Positions 47,034 to 58,094 of a DNA stretch of 64,000 nt are shown in pieces (position 1 is the first letter of the stretch; each line of letters opens with the position of its first letter). Under the pieces are notes generated by a model, which was not told where the DNA came from, ran no database searches, and saw only the letters and a list, made by a program, of their open reading frames with translations. This stretch comes from Pycnopodia helianthoides (taxonomy: Eukaryota; Echinodermata; Asteroidea; Forcipulatida; Asteriidae), in assembly GCA_032158295.1 (NCBI GenBank), contig CM063251.1, forward strand, positions 11,261,016-11,325,015. Reading direction: 5' to 3'. The position numbers were made by a program, and so were the translations under genes.

Positions 47034-47206
47034 CAGGCCTGATACTTCACAGAGGCATTGGATAAAATTCCCTCCATCAGTTGTTGCCTAGGTGCCCCTT
47101 GAAGTGCCCCAGTAGAAATTTCCATTTCCCTTTTATAGGTGCCCTCTACTGAGCAAAACTGCCTTGTACTTGCAGTACATGTGCAATTGTAAAGTATCAA
47201 GACCTG
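47034..47206 (-). mobile_element. Family D MITE
   Basis: It begins CAGGCCTGATACTTCACAGA and ends AAGTATCAAGACCTG. It contains GGTGCCCCTTGAAGTGCCCC and is in reverse orientation relative to 2994-3160. No clean target duplication is visible. Confidence 0.8.
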
Positions 47207-49083
47207 TCAAAGATTTTCCATAGTAGAAATGAAAACAACATTAGACTGTAGTTTTTATTGCATTAATAATAAATTTTACACAATTTTTTGATGTGAGTGA
47301 TCAAGTCTGAATTGTAATTTTTATCAGTCACTTTCAAGATGTCTCAAACACACGCAAGGTTTTCTTCAAACAGTTGCTGTACACATTTGCAATATACGCC
47401 CTGCCTAAATGCAAAGAGTAAATGCATTGAATGCCTCAACTCGGTAGAATATTTTACTGGTTGAAAGAAAAGGCCAATCGCTTCTCCTTATGTTTGTTCC
47501 TTGCTCTATGGTCCAAGGAGCTGAGTGGTACACTCTCAATTGTTTGTACATGTACATAAGATCTACATGTACATCAACTTACTATACATGTACATGTGCA
47601 ATGTGATATCTCCACACACTGTGCGAAAGTACTGTGTTCGAGTCAGAGTATTTCTTGAATGTAAAATGCTTCACGAGTCAATATTGAAGCTTCAGTCTCC
47701 CCTACAAACCTGTCAGTGTCAGAACCCCCCCCCATAAAAAAATTAAATAAGTGGAAATTGAATTTGCACAATTTAATAAAATTTTGCAAGAGTATTTTTT
47801 ACATTGGCAGCTGCTTTTGGATAATGTACAATTCAATTCTTAAAAGTAACTTCAATAACACATGAACCATACTTTCATTTGAACAGCAACCCATCAATGC
47901 AAAACACGTATCAAAGAAACTAAAATATTGCCATCCTCAAAACCAGTCTTCGTTTAAGCTTGACATTTTACAGTGTTCCAGATGAATTTTCCTTGTGTAA
48001 ATCACACTGAATAGTAGCCGACATCTTGTGCTAGGGAAGAAGTTTTTATGCATCTTTGAATGGGGTCACAAGAATATTATTTCACTCCTGACTATACTTC
48101 GTACATGTACAGTACATGCGTTCAGTGCTGGCGTCTTGGATTTCAAGCCTGGCAGCCAGTCTGCCAACCAGCAGGCGTAGGAAGTACTTTATGATCTACA
48201 GTTCCGCCATCGTCAGTTCCGTCCAGTTTTTACATGTCCCCATCTATGTATCAAAGGCTCCCTTAGCGACATCAGGTATGAATTATTCATAACGATTTTT
48301 ATGTAGGGCACTAGGTTTGTTGCATTTTGTAACACGAACTACGCGTTCACCGCCATCAGCTTCGGTCTGTTTTAATTGGAGTGGTCCGTTAAGCTTTTAA
48401 TTACATGTACATTAAGATTTGATGTTTCCTGTCGTAGATGGTGGCTAATGTAAATGTTAATTAATGATTTGTGCATGTTGGCGTTAACTTGCTTCAGATA
48501 AATTGATGCCATGGAATAATATGTGTCACAGTGTTGACGCTGTACATGTACATACATGTAATACAGTAATGTATATTCATGCACTATACATGTATGGTTG
48601 GATGTAAGGGGGCCATTTTGGTCTTTCTAGCGGAAAAAAATGAGTCTGTTTCGTGTTTATTAAGGGGTGTTCGTGTTAGTGAATTGTAATAATGTTTCCC
48701 ACTTTCATGAGGACTCTATCTATTGGAAAATGAGTGCGGCACTAAACTCAGTTTGACCTTGGAGCCCCTCTTTAATAATCAAATAAGTTTGCTCGCGCTA
48801 CTGTGGTTTCAGCCAACAATTATTTCAGCCACTTTGAATCAGAAAAAGCGGTTGTTGATTATTTTTTTCCAGTTTACAAGCAACCAGTTTGTCAGGAAAC
48901 CCCAAATTAATTTGATTGTAAAGGTAAAATGAGTCTATGATTTCTACTGGCTACATGCAAAAATATTAAGAACAAAATACAATTTGCAGATCAACTGTAC
49001 ACAAAAATGTAATATGAAAATGAAATTATTTGTTGAATTGTGTTTGGTTTGTGGCGATCTAGACCTCAGTTTGATTCTGGTGC
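47207..49083. other. Intronic stretch, nothing recognised
   Basis: It includes a dense run of TACATGTA palindromes at 47544-47602. Short frames only. Confidence 0.35.
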
Positions 49084-50280
49084 CTCCTCCTGGGTGATTT
49101 TTGTGTTCTCCTCCTGGGTGATTCTTGTGTTCTCCTCCTGGGTGATTCTTGTGTTCTCCTCCTGGGTGATTCTTGTGTTCTCCTCCTGGGTGATTCTTGT
49201 GTTCTCCTCCTGGGTGATTCTTGTGTTCTCCTCCTGGGTGATTCTTGTGTTCTCCTCCTGGGTGACTCTTGTGTTCTCCTCCTGGGTGATTCTTGTGTTC
49301 TCCTCCTGGGTGATTCTTGTGTTCTCCTCCTGGGTGATTCTTGTGTTCTCCTCCTGGGTGATTCTTGTGTTCTCCTCCGGGGTGATTCTTGTGTTCTCCT
49401 CCTGGGTGATTCTTGTGTTCTCCTCCTGGGTGATTCTTGTGTCCCTCCTGGTGATTCTTGTGTTCTCCTCCTGGTGTTCTGTGTTCTCCTCCTGGTGATT
49501 CTTGTGTTTTCTCCTCCTGGGTGACCTTTGTGTACTCCTCCTGGTGATTTCTTGTTTCTCCTCCTGGGTGATTCTTGTGTTCTCCTCCTGGGTGATTCTT
49601 GTGTTCTTCTCCTGGGTGATTCTTGTGTCTCCTCCTGGGTGATTCTTGTGTTCTCTCCTGGGTGATTTGTGTTCTCCTCCTGGGTGATTCTTGTGTTCTC
49701 CTCCTGGGTGATTCTTGTGTTCCCCTCCTGGGTGATTCTTTGTGTTCTCCTCCTGGGTGATTCTTGTGTTCTCCTCCTGGGTGATTCTTGTGTTCTCCTC
49801 CTGGGTGATTCTTGTGTTCTCCTCCTGGGTGATTCTTGTGTTCTCCTCCTGGGTGATTCTTGTGTTCTCCTCCTGGGTGATTCTTGTGTTCTCCTCCTGG
49901 GTGATTCTTGTGTTCTCCTCCTGGGTGATTCTTGTGTTCTCCTCCTGGGTGATTCTTGTGTTCTCCTCCTGGGTGATTCTTGTGTTCTCCTCCTGGGTGA
50001 TTCTTGTGTTCTCCTCCTGGGTGATTCTTGTGTTCTCCTCCTGGGTGATTCTTGTGTTCTCCTCCTGGGTGATTCTTGTGTTCTCCTCCTGGGTGATTCT
50101 TGTGTTCTCCTCCTGGGTGATTCTTGTGTCCTCCTCCTGGATGATTCTTGTGTTCTCCTCCTGGGTGATTCTTGTGTTCTCCTCCTGGGTGATTCTTGTG
50201 TCCTCCTCCTGGGTGATTCTTGGGTTCTCCTCCTGGGTGATTCTTGTGTTCTCCTCCTGGGTGATTCTTGTGTTTTCCTC
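49084..50280. repeat. 24-bp minisatellite, about 50 units
   Basis: The unit is TCCTCCTGGGTGATTCTTGT plus GTTC. The first block (about 49108-49440) and last block (about 49745-50150) are almost identical copies with rare single-base changes. The centre (about 49440-49745) carries many indels that shift frame. Because 24 is divisible by three, frames stay open for hundreds of codons on both strands: 407 codons on the minus strand with TQESPRRR repeats, and others on the + strand. These are by-products and I do not annotate a gene. Confidence 0.97.
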
Positions 50281-51684
50281 AAGGAGATGTCTTACCTCAT
50301 GCCATCATCCTTTTCAATTGACATTGCAACATTGAGGTTGCTAACCGTCTTCCATATAGGAATAAATAAACATTTAAAAAGCATAGTGTACTATGCACTT
50401 TTGTCTCAGATGGCTACTGCGGCCAACCAGTTCTTGGAAGCGCTGTCCTCCGGTGTGTTTGACAATATTGAAGTCCATCTCATTGATGCATCACGACCCT
50501 TGAGTCATCTGTGATCGCAATGTACCATTTGTGCACTATGGTTTCCAATCGACCTCAATGAAGAAACGCTCTTTTACGGGCAGCGCTCGATGGTGTTCAA
50601 GTTTCTATTTGCTTACATATATGATAATCTACATACATGTGGTTCTTGGAATAACTTTCCCCAGAGGCAGTGACATCCATATTACTGAAACCCTGAGTCA
50701 CCCCCCCTCCATTTACTCCCCCACTCCCACACAAAAGTGAAGTACACCGTCTCCCTTACCCATTGTGCCTGAAGATCGAGAAGATGTACTGATTTAATGG
50801 AGACTACCATGTTGCATCATTGAGCAAGGACTGTGGGTAGGTTATTCATTAATCCAGATAAATACCTAAACCAGTTGGATCTTTAGTGGACAATCTTTTT
50901 GGAAAAAATTTACAACAAATTATTATTGTGTAAAATATGTTTATATCTACATGTACAGAGATGAGTGGATTACATCCGAGTGATTTATCTCACTTATAAT
51001 TTTTCTGTCATAAAAGCCCTTGCTAATGCTAGATAGAAAGTAATCACCGACAGTTAGTGTACATTCTTTTGATTATTGAAACAGCCCGCAAATGATATGA
51101 AACTAAAGACGAAGGAAAATGGCAGTCGCAGTCAAGGCAGTCAAGAGCTTGATTGGTTGATTATTTTGCAATATTGAAGTTTATTTTGAGAGTGTGAGTT
51201 GTTTCATTTTAAACTGACGTTGATCTGCAATTTTAATTTAAACCACCAATCTGCGGATGGCACGCTATGGGATATAAACATTTAAATTATAGAAACCCCT
51301 ATCACTCCTTACACTACATGTAATCAGTAAACTGCCACGATAGTCTCTAATTACTGACTATTTTAGCATTCTAATTTCCTCCTTGCATATTTATGTACAG
51401 TGTGTGGTTGTTTTTGTGAAGCTGCAATGCAGTGCAGCTTAATTCCGAAGCCAATTTTTTTTCCTTCTCCCTTTTCGGAGCCAATCTGGTGAGTCAGATG
51501 AATTGATATTCCTCACTTGGCCTTGTCTTGTGAATTGTTTTCCAGCATCAGCAACAGATCCCCTTAAACATTAAAGGGGATGATGGTTTATCTTGGAATA
51601 TTTGGAGATTTTACTTAATTTCAACCTCCATAACTTGTGTGAGAAGTGCTTACAAATAATATATTTATTTGACATTTTTTAAAT
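50281..51684. other. Intronic stretch, nothing recognised
   Basis: It follows the minisatellite and is AT-rich. No repeat or protein domain was recognised. Confidence 0.35.
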
Positions 51685-52035
51685 GCATGTTCGCCCCAAA
51701 CAAGGCTAAAAACCACTCTTGGTAAGGGGCTACAAGAAGAAAACATTTAAGATGAAAATCACTCGGGGGGAGCTGAAGGTAGGAATTGATATTCCTCTTA
51801 AAACAGTCTGGACTGTAAGATGGAGGGAAACATACATCAGGCAAGGAGTTTTAAAGAGATGCAGTGAGTGGAATAAATTGGAATGGCTTTTTGTTCCACA
51901 TCTCAGCAAAGCGAGACTAGATAAGTGAGAACAAGTGGAAAGCTTGGTTTCACGCTCAAACACCCTGATAGGAGGTACCAGGTCGGACACACTGGTGGCA
52001 CATTTACCATGAAAATATCTTTAGAAAAGACAGAT
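51685..52035 (-). pseudogene. LINE ORF2 C-terminal relic (family I), minus strand
   Basis: The minus strand translates SDLVPPIRVFERETKLSTCS and ALLRCGTKSHSN, with an IPT..SLK pattern after a frameshift. This fits the LINE C-terminus DLVPP.RV..R.TR...SH.Y.L...RC.T...S.SFIPR...LWNSLP. It is the reverse complement of 54945-55320. Downstream it keeps CGCCCCAAACAAGGCTAAAA, the shared 3' end. There is no reverse transcriptase core. Confidence 0.72.
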
Positions 52036-52175
52036 GCTGGCTACAGACAATGAACGGTTGGAAAGAGGTGGTATTAATGTTGATCCCAATCATTCACCAA
52101 CAAAAAATAAGAATCTCTGCACCTCGGTCTTAAAGAACTATCTAACTAGAGACAGTACTAAACAGTATGGGCTTA

Positions 52176-52464
52176 TTAACACGTTGACTGCCGCCTACGA
52201 GTACATTTGTAGTAACAGGTGTAACCGCTTCTGCCACTACGAGTATACTCGTAGGGAATGAAAGGGCTTTGTATTGTTATTTAAATACACTGGCATCACT
52301 GAGCACGCAACAAATACGCTTCTGGCAGTGGTGAGGACATGGCATCCTTAGAATGTGTATGTTCAATTTTTTTTGTATAGTAGCTATTTGGTATGCACGC
52401 ATGCGCACTGCACTTGGCAAATGGGAACGCCCTACGAATCTATGACCGGCAGTCAACGAGTTAA
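52176..52464. mobile_element. piggyBac-like MITE, 289 bp
   Basis: TTAA (52176-52179) then CACGTTGACTGCCG at the left; CGGCAGTCAACGAG then TTAA (52461-52464) at the right. The TTAA target with a C.CGTTGACTGCC end is the hallmark of piggyBac-type elements. The interior has CTACGAGTATACTCGTAGG, a strong palindrome. There is no transposase, so it is non-autonomous. Confidence 0.92.
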
Positions 52465-53028
52465 CTGAGTTCTTGATGTGGACATGTCCTTTATTACAAG
52501 TCCCCGGCTTGCCCAGGGGATTGTTTCCAGCATTAGGGATGGCTACTCTTGATTGGTATCTTTCACCTTGAATCATAACAAGACCTGCGCTGATGAGAAA
52601 ATCACCAGGCTTGTTGTTGTTGCCCTCCATCATCATACTGCATAGGCTTGGGAAGATCATTCATCCAATGTTCTCTGTTTACTAGAATAACGTAGAATAA
52701 TTCTCTGTCTTTTGCATGTCTTGAGCGCGTGAACATTTTTTGTCCACACCTCGGTTTAGATTAGTTTAGCTACATATGTACATGGGACTCCGTCAAAAGA
52801 AGTATTAAAAAAAACGATCCTCAAATAACAAATCCATGGAAATGGTTGTTGATAAAAAATATTGATATTAAGGAAATAAAATTAGGCGATACAATCATTC
52901 AAACACGAAATTTTGCAAACTTCTTTTCCTTGTCTTTGGAGGTGTTTTTTTTTGTTTTCCAAATTTTGGTGGACTTATCCGACCAGTGGGTGAAAACAAA
53001 ACCATAAGAGAAACCCCTGAGTTATGGG

Positions 53029-53195
53029 TAGGCCTAGAGTTTCATCTTTGAGAGGGCAAAGCCATTTTCATTTTACAAAGGGCACTTCCATCGGAAAATC
53101 TTAAAGTCTGTGGGAAACTCTTGAAGGGGCACAAAGGCTAAGACCAGGGCAAAGAAGGCCATGGCCTTTGTGGCCTCCGTGTGAATCCAGACCTG
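53029..53195 (+). mobile_element. Family D MITE, eroded ends
   Basis: TAGGCCTAGAGTTTCATCTT through GAATCCAGACCTG is colinear with 2994-3160 (GAGAGGGCAAAGCCATTTTC, AAAGTCTGTGGGAAACTCTT, AAGACCAGGGCAAAGAAGGC). Point changes have damaged both CAGGCCTG ends. Confidence 0.88.
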
Positions 53196-53815
53196 TACAT
53201 GTATGTGAACATATGCAATGGTCACTAGAAAACTTTGATTGCATAGAAGAGCACTTGAAAAATATATGAAATAGTATCACAAATCTCTTAGGCTTTCTGA
53301 AGTTTTGTACATCAATGAAAATCAAGACGGAGGTGCCCAGGCTGCTCCACTGTACACTGGACGTTCTCTCCGGTCAATCACAGTGGAACATCCAATCTTG
53401 CTCCATATACTTAGCTGTAATTAGCTTGTCGGTCACCTCAGACAAAAATTTATTAGATCTGTCTGCTTAAGCGTATCCGCTGATCCCTGAGATTGTCAGA
53501 TTGTGCAGGGATTTCTCTCAGTGACCAAAGCCTTCTGGCAAAATAGGAAGCGACAACTAATGCTGGGCTCAATCTGCGACGAAATTAGCATACTCTTGCA
53601 ACAGCACTGAGTATTTTTGGTATGCTTGTATGGTTTGCCACAAATTTAGTCAAAGTGGATTTCGGAGCTTAATAGATTTTTGCATAAAACGCATCCTAAT
53701 ATGTGGAGTACCATTGGAAAGCACTTTATTTTATACCGATTGTAGTATTTTTAAAGTCTTTGTTTTGTGGAAAGAAATGTTGACAGTTCTACTGGTTTTC
53801 TTGTGTGGCTTGCTT

Positions 53816-53973
53816 CAGGCCTGGTGCTTCACAGAGACAACAGAGGCAATGTCCTCCATTGCCCCATGTAAATGCCTTGGTGCTCCTCCATTGTTCCAAT
53901 AGAACTTTACAATTTTCACATGGAGAAAGTGCCTTGGTGCCCTTGCGCTTTCACCAACGAAGCACCAGGCCTG
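53816..53973 (-). mobile_element. Family D MITE with 6-bp target duplication
   Basis: It runs from CAGGCCTGGTGCTTCAC to GAAGCACCAGGCCTG, an inverted repeat of about 16 bases. It is flanked by TTGCTT on both sides (53810-53815 and 53974-53979). It is the third copy with a clean 6-bp duplication. Confidence 0.92.
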
Positions 53974-53997
53974 TTGCTTACTGCATTGCACTGTGTG

Positions 53998-54176
53998 CAG
54001 GCCTGATATTTCATGGCGGCAACAGGGCCAATTGCCCCCATGCTCCTGGCCAATTGCTTTGGTGCTCTTTAAAATGTTCCAATAGAAATCAAAGTTTTCT
54101 TTATTCATGAAGAGGCAGCCTTTATCCTGGGAAAACCACCTTGTCCTTTAAATACAAAAACAAAATATGGGACCTG
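53998..54176 (-). mobile_element. Family D MITE, adjacent copy
   Basis: It begins CAGGCCTGATATTTCATGGC and ends TATGGGACCTG. The flanks TGTGTG and TGTATG match at 5 of 6 bases. It lies only 24 bp after the preceding family D copy. Confidence 0.82.
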
Positions 54177-54944
54177 TGTATGAACATTATACTGTACTAC
54201 ATCATGAAGCAATACGTACATACGGCTCGAACAGGTACTAGCCGCGTCCTTCATAGTTCAGCTTCTCAGCTGCAAGTAAGGATAATTAGCCTACCAAATT
54301 ATTGTTATTATTATGATTACTACTGCTACACAGTCATGATTAGGAAACTTGCATCATTTTAAATGGCGTACATGTTCTGAGTAGACAGCAATAATAGCAT
54401 TATTGGAACAGCTACAGTTGAGTTCCTCCATGCGCATCCAATGTTGCAGCTCATGCTCTTTATTCTGTGCTGGATATAGGCCCTATTTCGTGCTAGGAAT
54501 GTATGGGACAATAAATGTTCTTGTATGGAATTCGTTTTTTGAAAGGGATAGCAGATTTATTGGCCCCCCTCAAAGCCCTCAGTTGATGGGTGGTGGAAAT
54601 ATTCTCCCATAGCCTGTCAATAAAACTCACTAACTCTTGGTATTAAGCCAGCTACATGTACATGTACATTTATGACTCTGAAAGTGCCTTTGGACAAATA
54701 ATTATCCTGATGCTAATGAAAGCCCTGCATTGTCAGCTGAAAACACATGCAGTTTGTTGAGTGGATTTCACAGACTAAATAAACATATGAGGAATGTGAT
54801 TTCTGCTGTTAATTCACCTCCAAATATGGCAAATTTTATCAGTGGATGCATCTTTGTGATATCTTTTTATGGATGCCACAAATGTACAATTTAAAAATAT
54901 AGCTTTTTTCCAAGTTTTTGTTACAACCTCTTTCCCACCGTTGG
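54177..54944. other. Intronic stretch, nothing recognised
   Basis: A TACATGTACATGTACA run lies at 54653-54668. No coding or repeat match was found. Confidence 0.35.
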
Positions 54945-55320
54945 TCTGCAGCCAGCCTCAGTCTTTTCTACAGATATGTTCTAGTAAATGTGCCACCAAT
55001 GTGTCCGACCTGGTTCCTCCTATCAGGGTGTCTGAGCGTGAAACCAGGCTTTCTGCTTGTTCTCACACATACACTCTTGCTTTGCTGAGATGTTCTAACA
55101 AAGAGCCATTCCGACAGCTTTATTCCATGCACTGCATCTCTTTGGAACTCCTTTGCCTTGTGCTTGTTTCCCTCCATCCTGCAATCTTGACTGTTTTAAG
55201 AGGAATATCAATTCTACCTTCAGCTCCCCCTGAGTGATTTTCATCTTAAGTGTTTTTTTCTTGTAGCCCCTTACCAAGAGTGGCTTTAAGCCTTGTTTGC
55301 GGCAAACTTGCATTTTAAAA
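54945..55320 (+). pseudogene. LINE ORF2 C-terminal relic (family I), + strand
   Basis: One frame reads NVSDLVPPIRVSERETRLSA, then CSHTYTLALLRCSNKEPF. A second frame supplies SHSDSFIPCTASLWNSFALC and LFPSILQS. Together they match the LINE C-terminal pattern ending SFIPR...LWNSLP..VFP, broken by one frameshift. The 3' end GCCTTGTTTGCGGCAAACTT is shared with the other two copies. It is a dead fragment. Confidence 0.78.
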
Positions 55321-55764
55321 AAAGAAAGTCAAACTCAAAACTGCTCAGACTGTAGTCAACATAATGGAAAGTTGGGAAAAAAACCATTGGGAAAACCTAT
55401 TGATTGTTAACCGGCCAAAATTTGTCTTATTTCTGTCTGGGGTCTGGGGGCGTTCATGTGAAATGCCAATTTAGAAACAACTGTACCACCTGTGTATAAG
55501 CGTTGAGGCGAATACGGATGCTCTGGGACGATTGGTATATGGCCTTCACAAACAAGCAGAGCGCAAACCAAATCTGAGAAGCAATTGGCTAAATGGAATG
55601 GCATGTGCTGCATTCATGACATGTCAAGATTTCAAGGCGGCTGTTTCTGCATCATGGCTGAAGATAAAAAAAAATCATCTAGCTGTACCAATTCAGTCTA
55701 TTATACACCTTGGTAGAATGTCTACACACATTTTTCAGTCTTTGCAGAAAAATGTTTTATGCAA
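55321..55764. other. Intronic stretch, nothing recognised
   Basis: An 84-codon + frame at 55532-55786 overlaps the next LINE fragment and has no known domain. Confidence 0.35.
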
Positions 55765-55930
55765 AGTGCACCGCAAACAAGGCTAAAAGCCTCTCTTGGT
55801 AAGGGGCTGCACAGGAAGAAAACATTTAAGATAAAAAATCATTCAGGGGGAGCCGAAGGTAGGAATTAATATTCCTCTCTAAAACATTCTAGATTGTATG
55901 ATGGAGGGACATGCAATAAGTTCCAAAGAC
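55765..55930 (-). pseudogene. LINE 3' end (family I), short minus copy
   Basis: CGCAAACAAGGCTAAAAGCC, TCTTGGTAAGGGGCTGCAC, ACATTTAAGAT and GGGGGAGCCGAAGGTAGGAA match 51690-51800 directly. Only the 3' untranslated part and last codons remain. Confidence 0.75.
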
Positions 55931-56032
55931 ATGCAATATGTAGGGGAAAAAACCTGTATTTGAAATGTTCTTATTAAGCCAAGAGTGATATTGTAAACGA
56001 TGTAGAGAAGCTAACCGTAAACAGTAAATACC

Positions 56033-56421
56033 TTGAAGGTATTAACTATTATACAGGATTGGTCAGGAAAAGAAAACATCTTTGTTAAATTTTATTCTGA
56101 AAGCCTACTAATTTGAAGTTCATACTAAAACCATTTTTTTCTGTGAAATATTTCCCTCTGAAATGAAGTCATATTCAAGAAAACCTAAGAAAAAACGCAA
56201 CCAGCTGATTTTGGTTGTTACAACCAAAATTAAGAACAGTGTAAGTACATCTGCTGAAAATTGTGCATGGTTTTTCACTATTTTCTCCTGACTCACATAA
56301 CGGATTAAGCCCAAGTTTACACAGGTTTGTTATTTCATGTACATGTACATGTATATGGTTGATCACACAAAACATGAACACTGTCTGCGACTATTTTACC
56401 AATCCTGTATAGTACCTTTAA
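56033..56421 (+). mobile_element. Family B TTAA MITE, best-preserved copy
   Basis: Left end CTTGAAGGTATTAACTATTA then TACAGGATTGGT; right end ACCAATCCTGTATAGTACCT then TTAA (56418-56421). The internal inverted pair GATTTTGGTTGTTACA / CAACCAAAATTAAG sits at about 56207-56235. It serves as the reference for copies at 3191-3549, 4160-4475 and 31718-32092. Confidence 0.92.
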
Positions 56422-57069
56422 GATATTTTCCACTAAAGTTTCTTTATTCAAATGACAAACTGTTTTTGCACAGTTCAGGAAGAGGGAGAATAAGCTTTTC
56501 CCCAAAGCCCAAAGATCACAACCTTCCTGAAGAAAAAAAAAATCCTTTGTCATCCAAAATGTCTCTCAGTGACGTCTTGAGATTGTTCATCAAAACTTAT
56601 ACATGTAACTCCTCCGTCCTGGTTGAGAAAAATCTCATTTCAGAGAAGCCGCAGGGAGGCCAACTGTGACCTTTTGAAGATGTGCCTCTTGTGAGGGAAG
56701 AGAGTTAGGGAATGAAATTAACGGATATGAATCAACTGATTGAAGATCAGGTAAACTATGTTGAGGATGGAGGGGGTGGGGTAAAGGAGCATCTTATAGT
56801 CTTCCAAAGGTATTGTTTTGATAAACTTTGATTACTGGCTGATTTGGGCCGATTTGTGTTGCACCCGATTGCACAAGAAGGCATGTGTGATTTACAGTAC
56901 GTAATACATTCTACACATTATTTTTCTTGGTATCATATTAAAGATGAACTTCAAAAATGTTTCTCGAATCCCCTTACAGTTTTGAAAATTCCCATGGAGA
57001 ACCTCTGGATGCCTGTAGAACACACATGGGAACATGTTGCCCCCCAAAATGTGGGTTGTTTGAAGACCC

Positions 57070-57335
57070 CTGTTTTTGACTTGGTGTTTATCTTTGGTTT
57101 CAAAAGCCCTATTGTAGAACTACATGTACATGTAGGGCATTCTAGATGGTTTTATTTTTATGATTTTTGTGAATTTGATCTGAAGTCGTGGTCTCCCCCC
57201 CCTCCCCCAAAAAATAATAAATAATAAATAATAAATAAAAATAGGGAAAACATTTATGTATCGCCCACAACTGCGCGTATCAGCCTGCAATTTGTGTGTT
57301 GTGGCTTGATATGCTAGCTTGTACATGTACATGGG
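57070..57335 (+). repeat. Family G dispersed repeat, copy 2
   Basis: It is colinear with 23366-23535 but carries an extra TACATGTACATGTAG, a C run and an (AATAATAAAT)n microsatellite at 57213-57242. Confidence 0.75.
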
Positions 57336-57890
57336 GAGAACCCTATGTACATGTACGTACCAGCCTTAATACTAAAAGTACCCTTTAAAAAACGAAAATG
57401 ACCTTGCCCATTCAAAGATGATATTCAAGGCTGTACAGAATTGTGCGAATTTAAGAAAAGCAACATCCATTTGGGGGTAATTCATAGCTGCGTCTCTCCC
57501 CCCCCCCCCACTTTCTTCCTGCTTAGAATGCAATGCGACTACTTTGGACATCTGAGGTTTGAGCCACAGATCTCAAGACTTATTAAATTTGACCGCATTG
57601 AGGCCACCGAGGGTTCTGCCTGACTGTATACATGTAGTTGCCTCATCATTTCATAGACATCTAATGGAATTGTATACGGTCCGGCACACTTCAGCTTGTG
57701 AAGGTGTTGGGATTGGTTTCTGTAGTGGAATGGGACTGGGTGTGAGTCATATTTGACTTGGGGAGGTGGTGTTGGGGGGGGGGGAGGGTGATCGCTGATC
57801 GGGGATGTTTCAATGTTTCAAGAAAAAGTAACAACACGTAGATTTAAATTTGTGTTTATATCATTCTAGTAATGCAAATTTAATGATATC
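57336..57890. other. Intronic stretch with C and G runs
   Basis: A run of about 10 C lies near 57498 and an 11-base G run at 57774-57784. No gene or repeat family was recognised. Confidence 0.35.
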
Positions 57891-58000
57891 AAGTAATAAA
57901 CCATGACGGAAACTGACTGAGTAAATACTTTTACCCACTCGTTTCTTTTGTGGTTGATTACTTAAAATTTGAAATAAAAAGTTGCATCCCCTCAAGGTGA
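57891..58000. mobile_element. Family S 3' ends fused as a hairpin
   Basis: AAGTAATAAACCATGACGGA then AACTGACTGAGTAAA is followed by TACT and then TTTACCCACTCGTTTCTTTT then GTGGTTGATTACTT. The two arms are inverted copies of the family S 3' end and would fold into a stem of about 33 bp. The right arm continues with AAGTTGCATCCCCTCAAGGT, as at 39090-39115. Confidence 0.85.
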
Positions 58001-58094
58001 ACCCTTGGCTGTCACTTCTCAGGTGAAAAACAATGTACAAAGTCTGCGTGTAAGGCGGTTTCCTCTGTTTTTCTTAAATAACCAGGCATGATGT

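Noticed and set aside
49059..50282. A 407-codon minus-strand frame with TQESPRRR repeats, and + strand frames of 152-281 codons over the same bases
   Set aside because: All arise from a 24-bp tandem repeat whose length is a multiple of three, so several frames stay open at once. There is no unique flanking coding sequence, and indels in the centre shift the frame.
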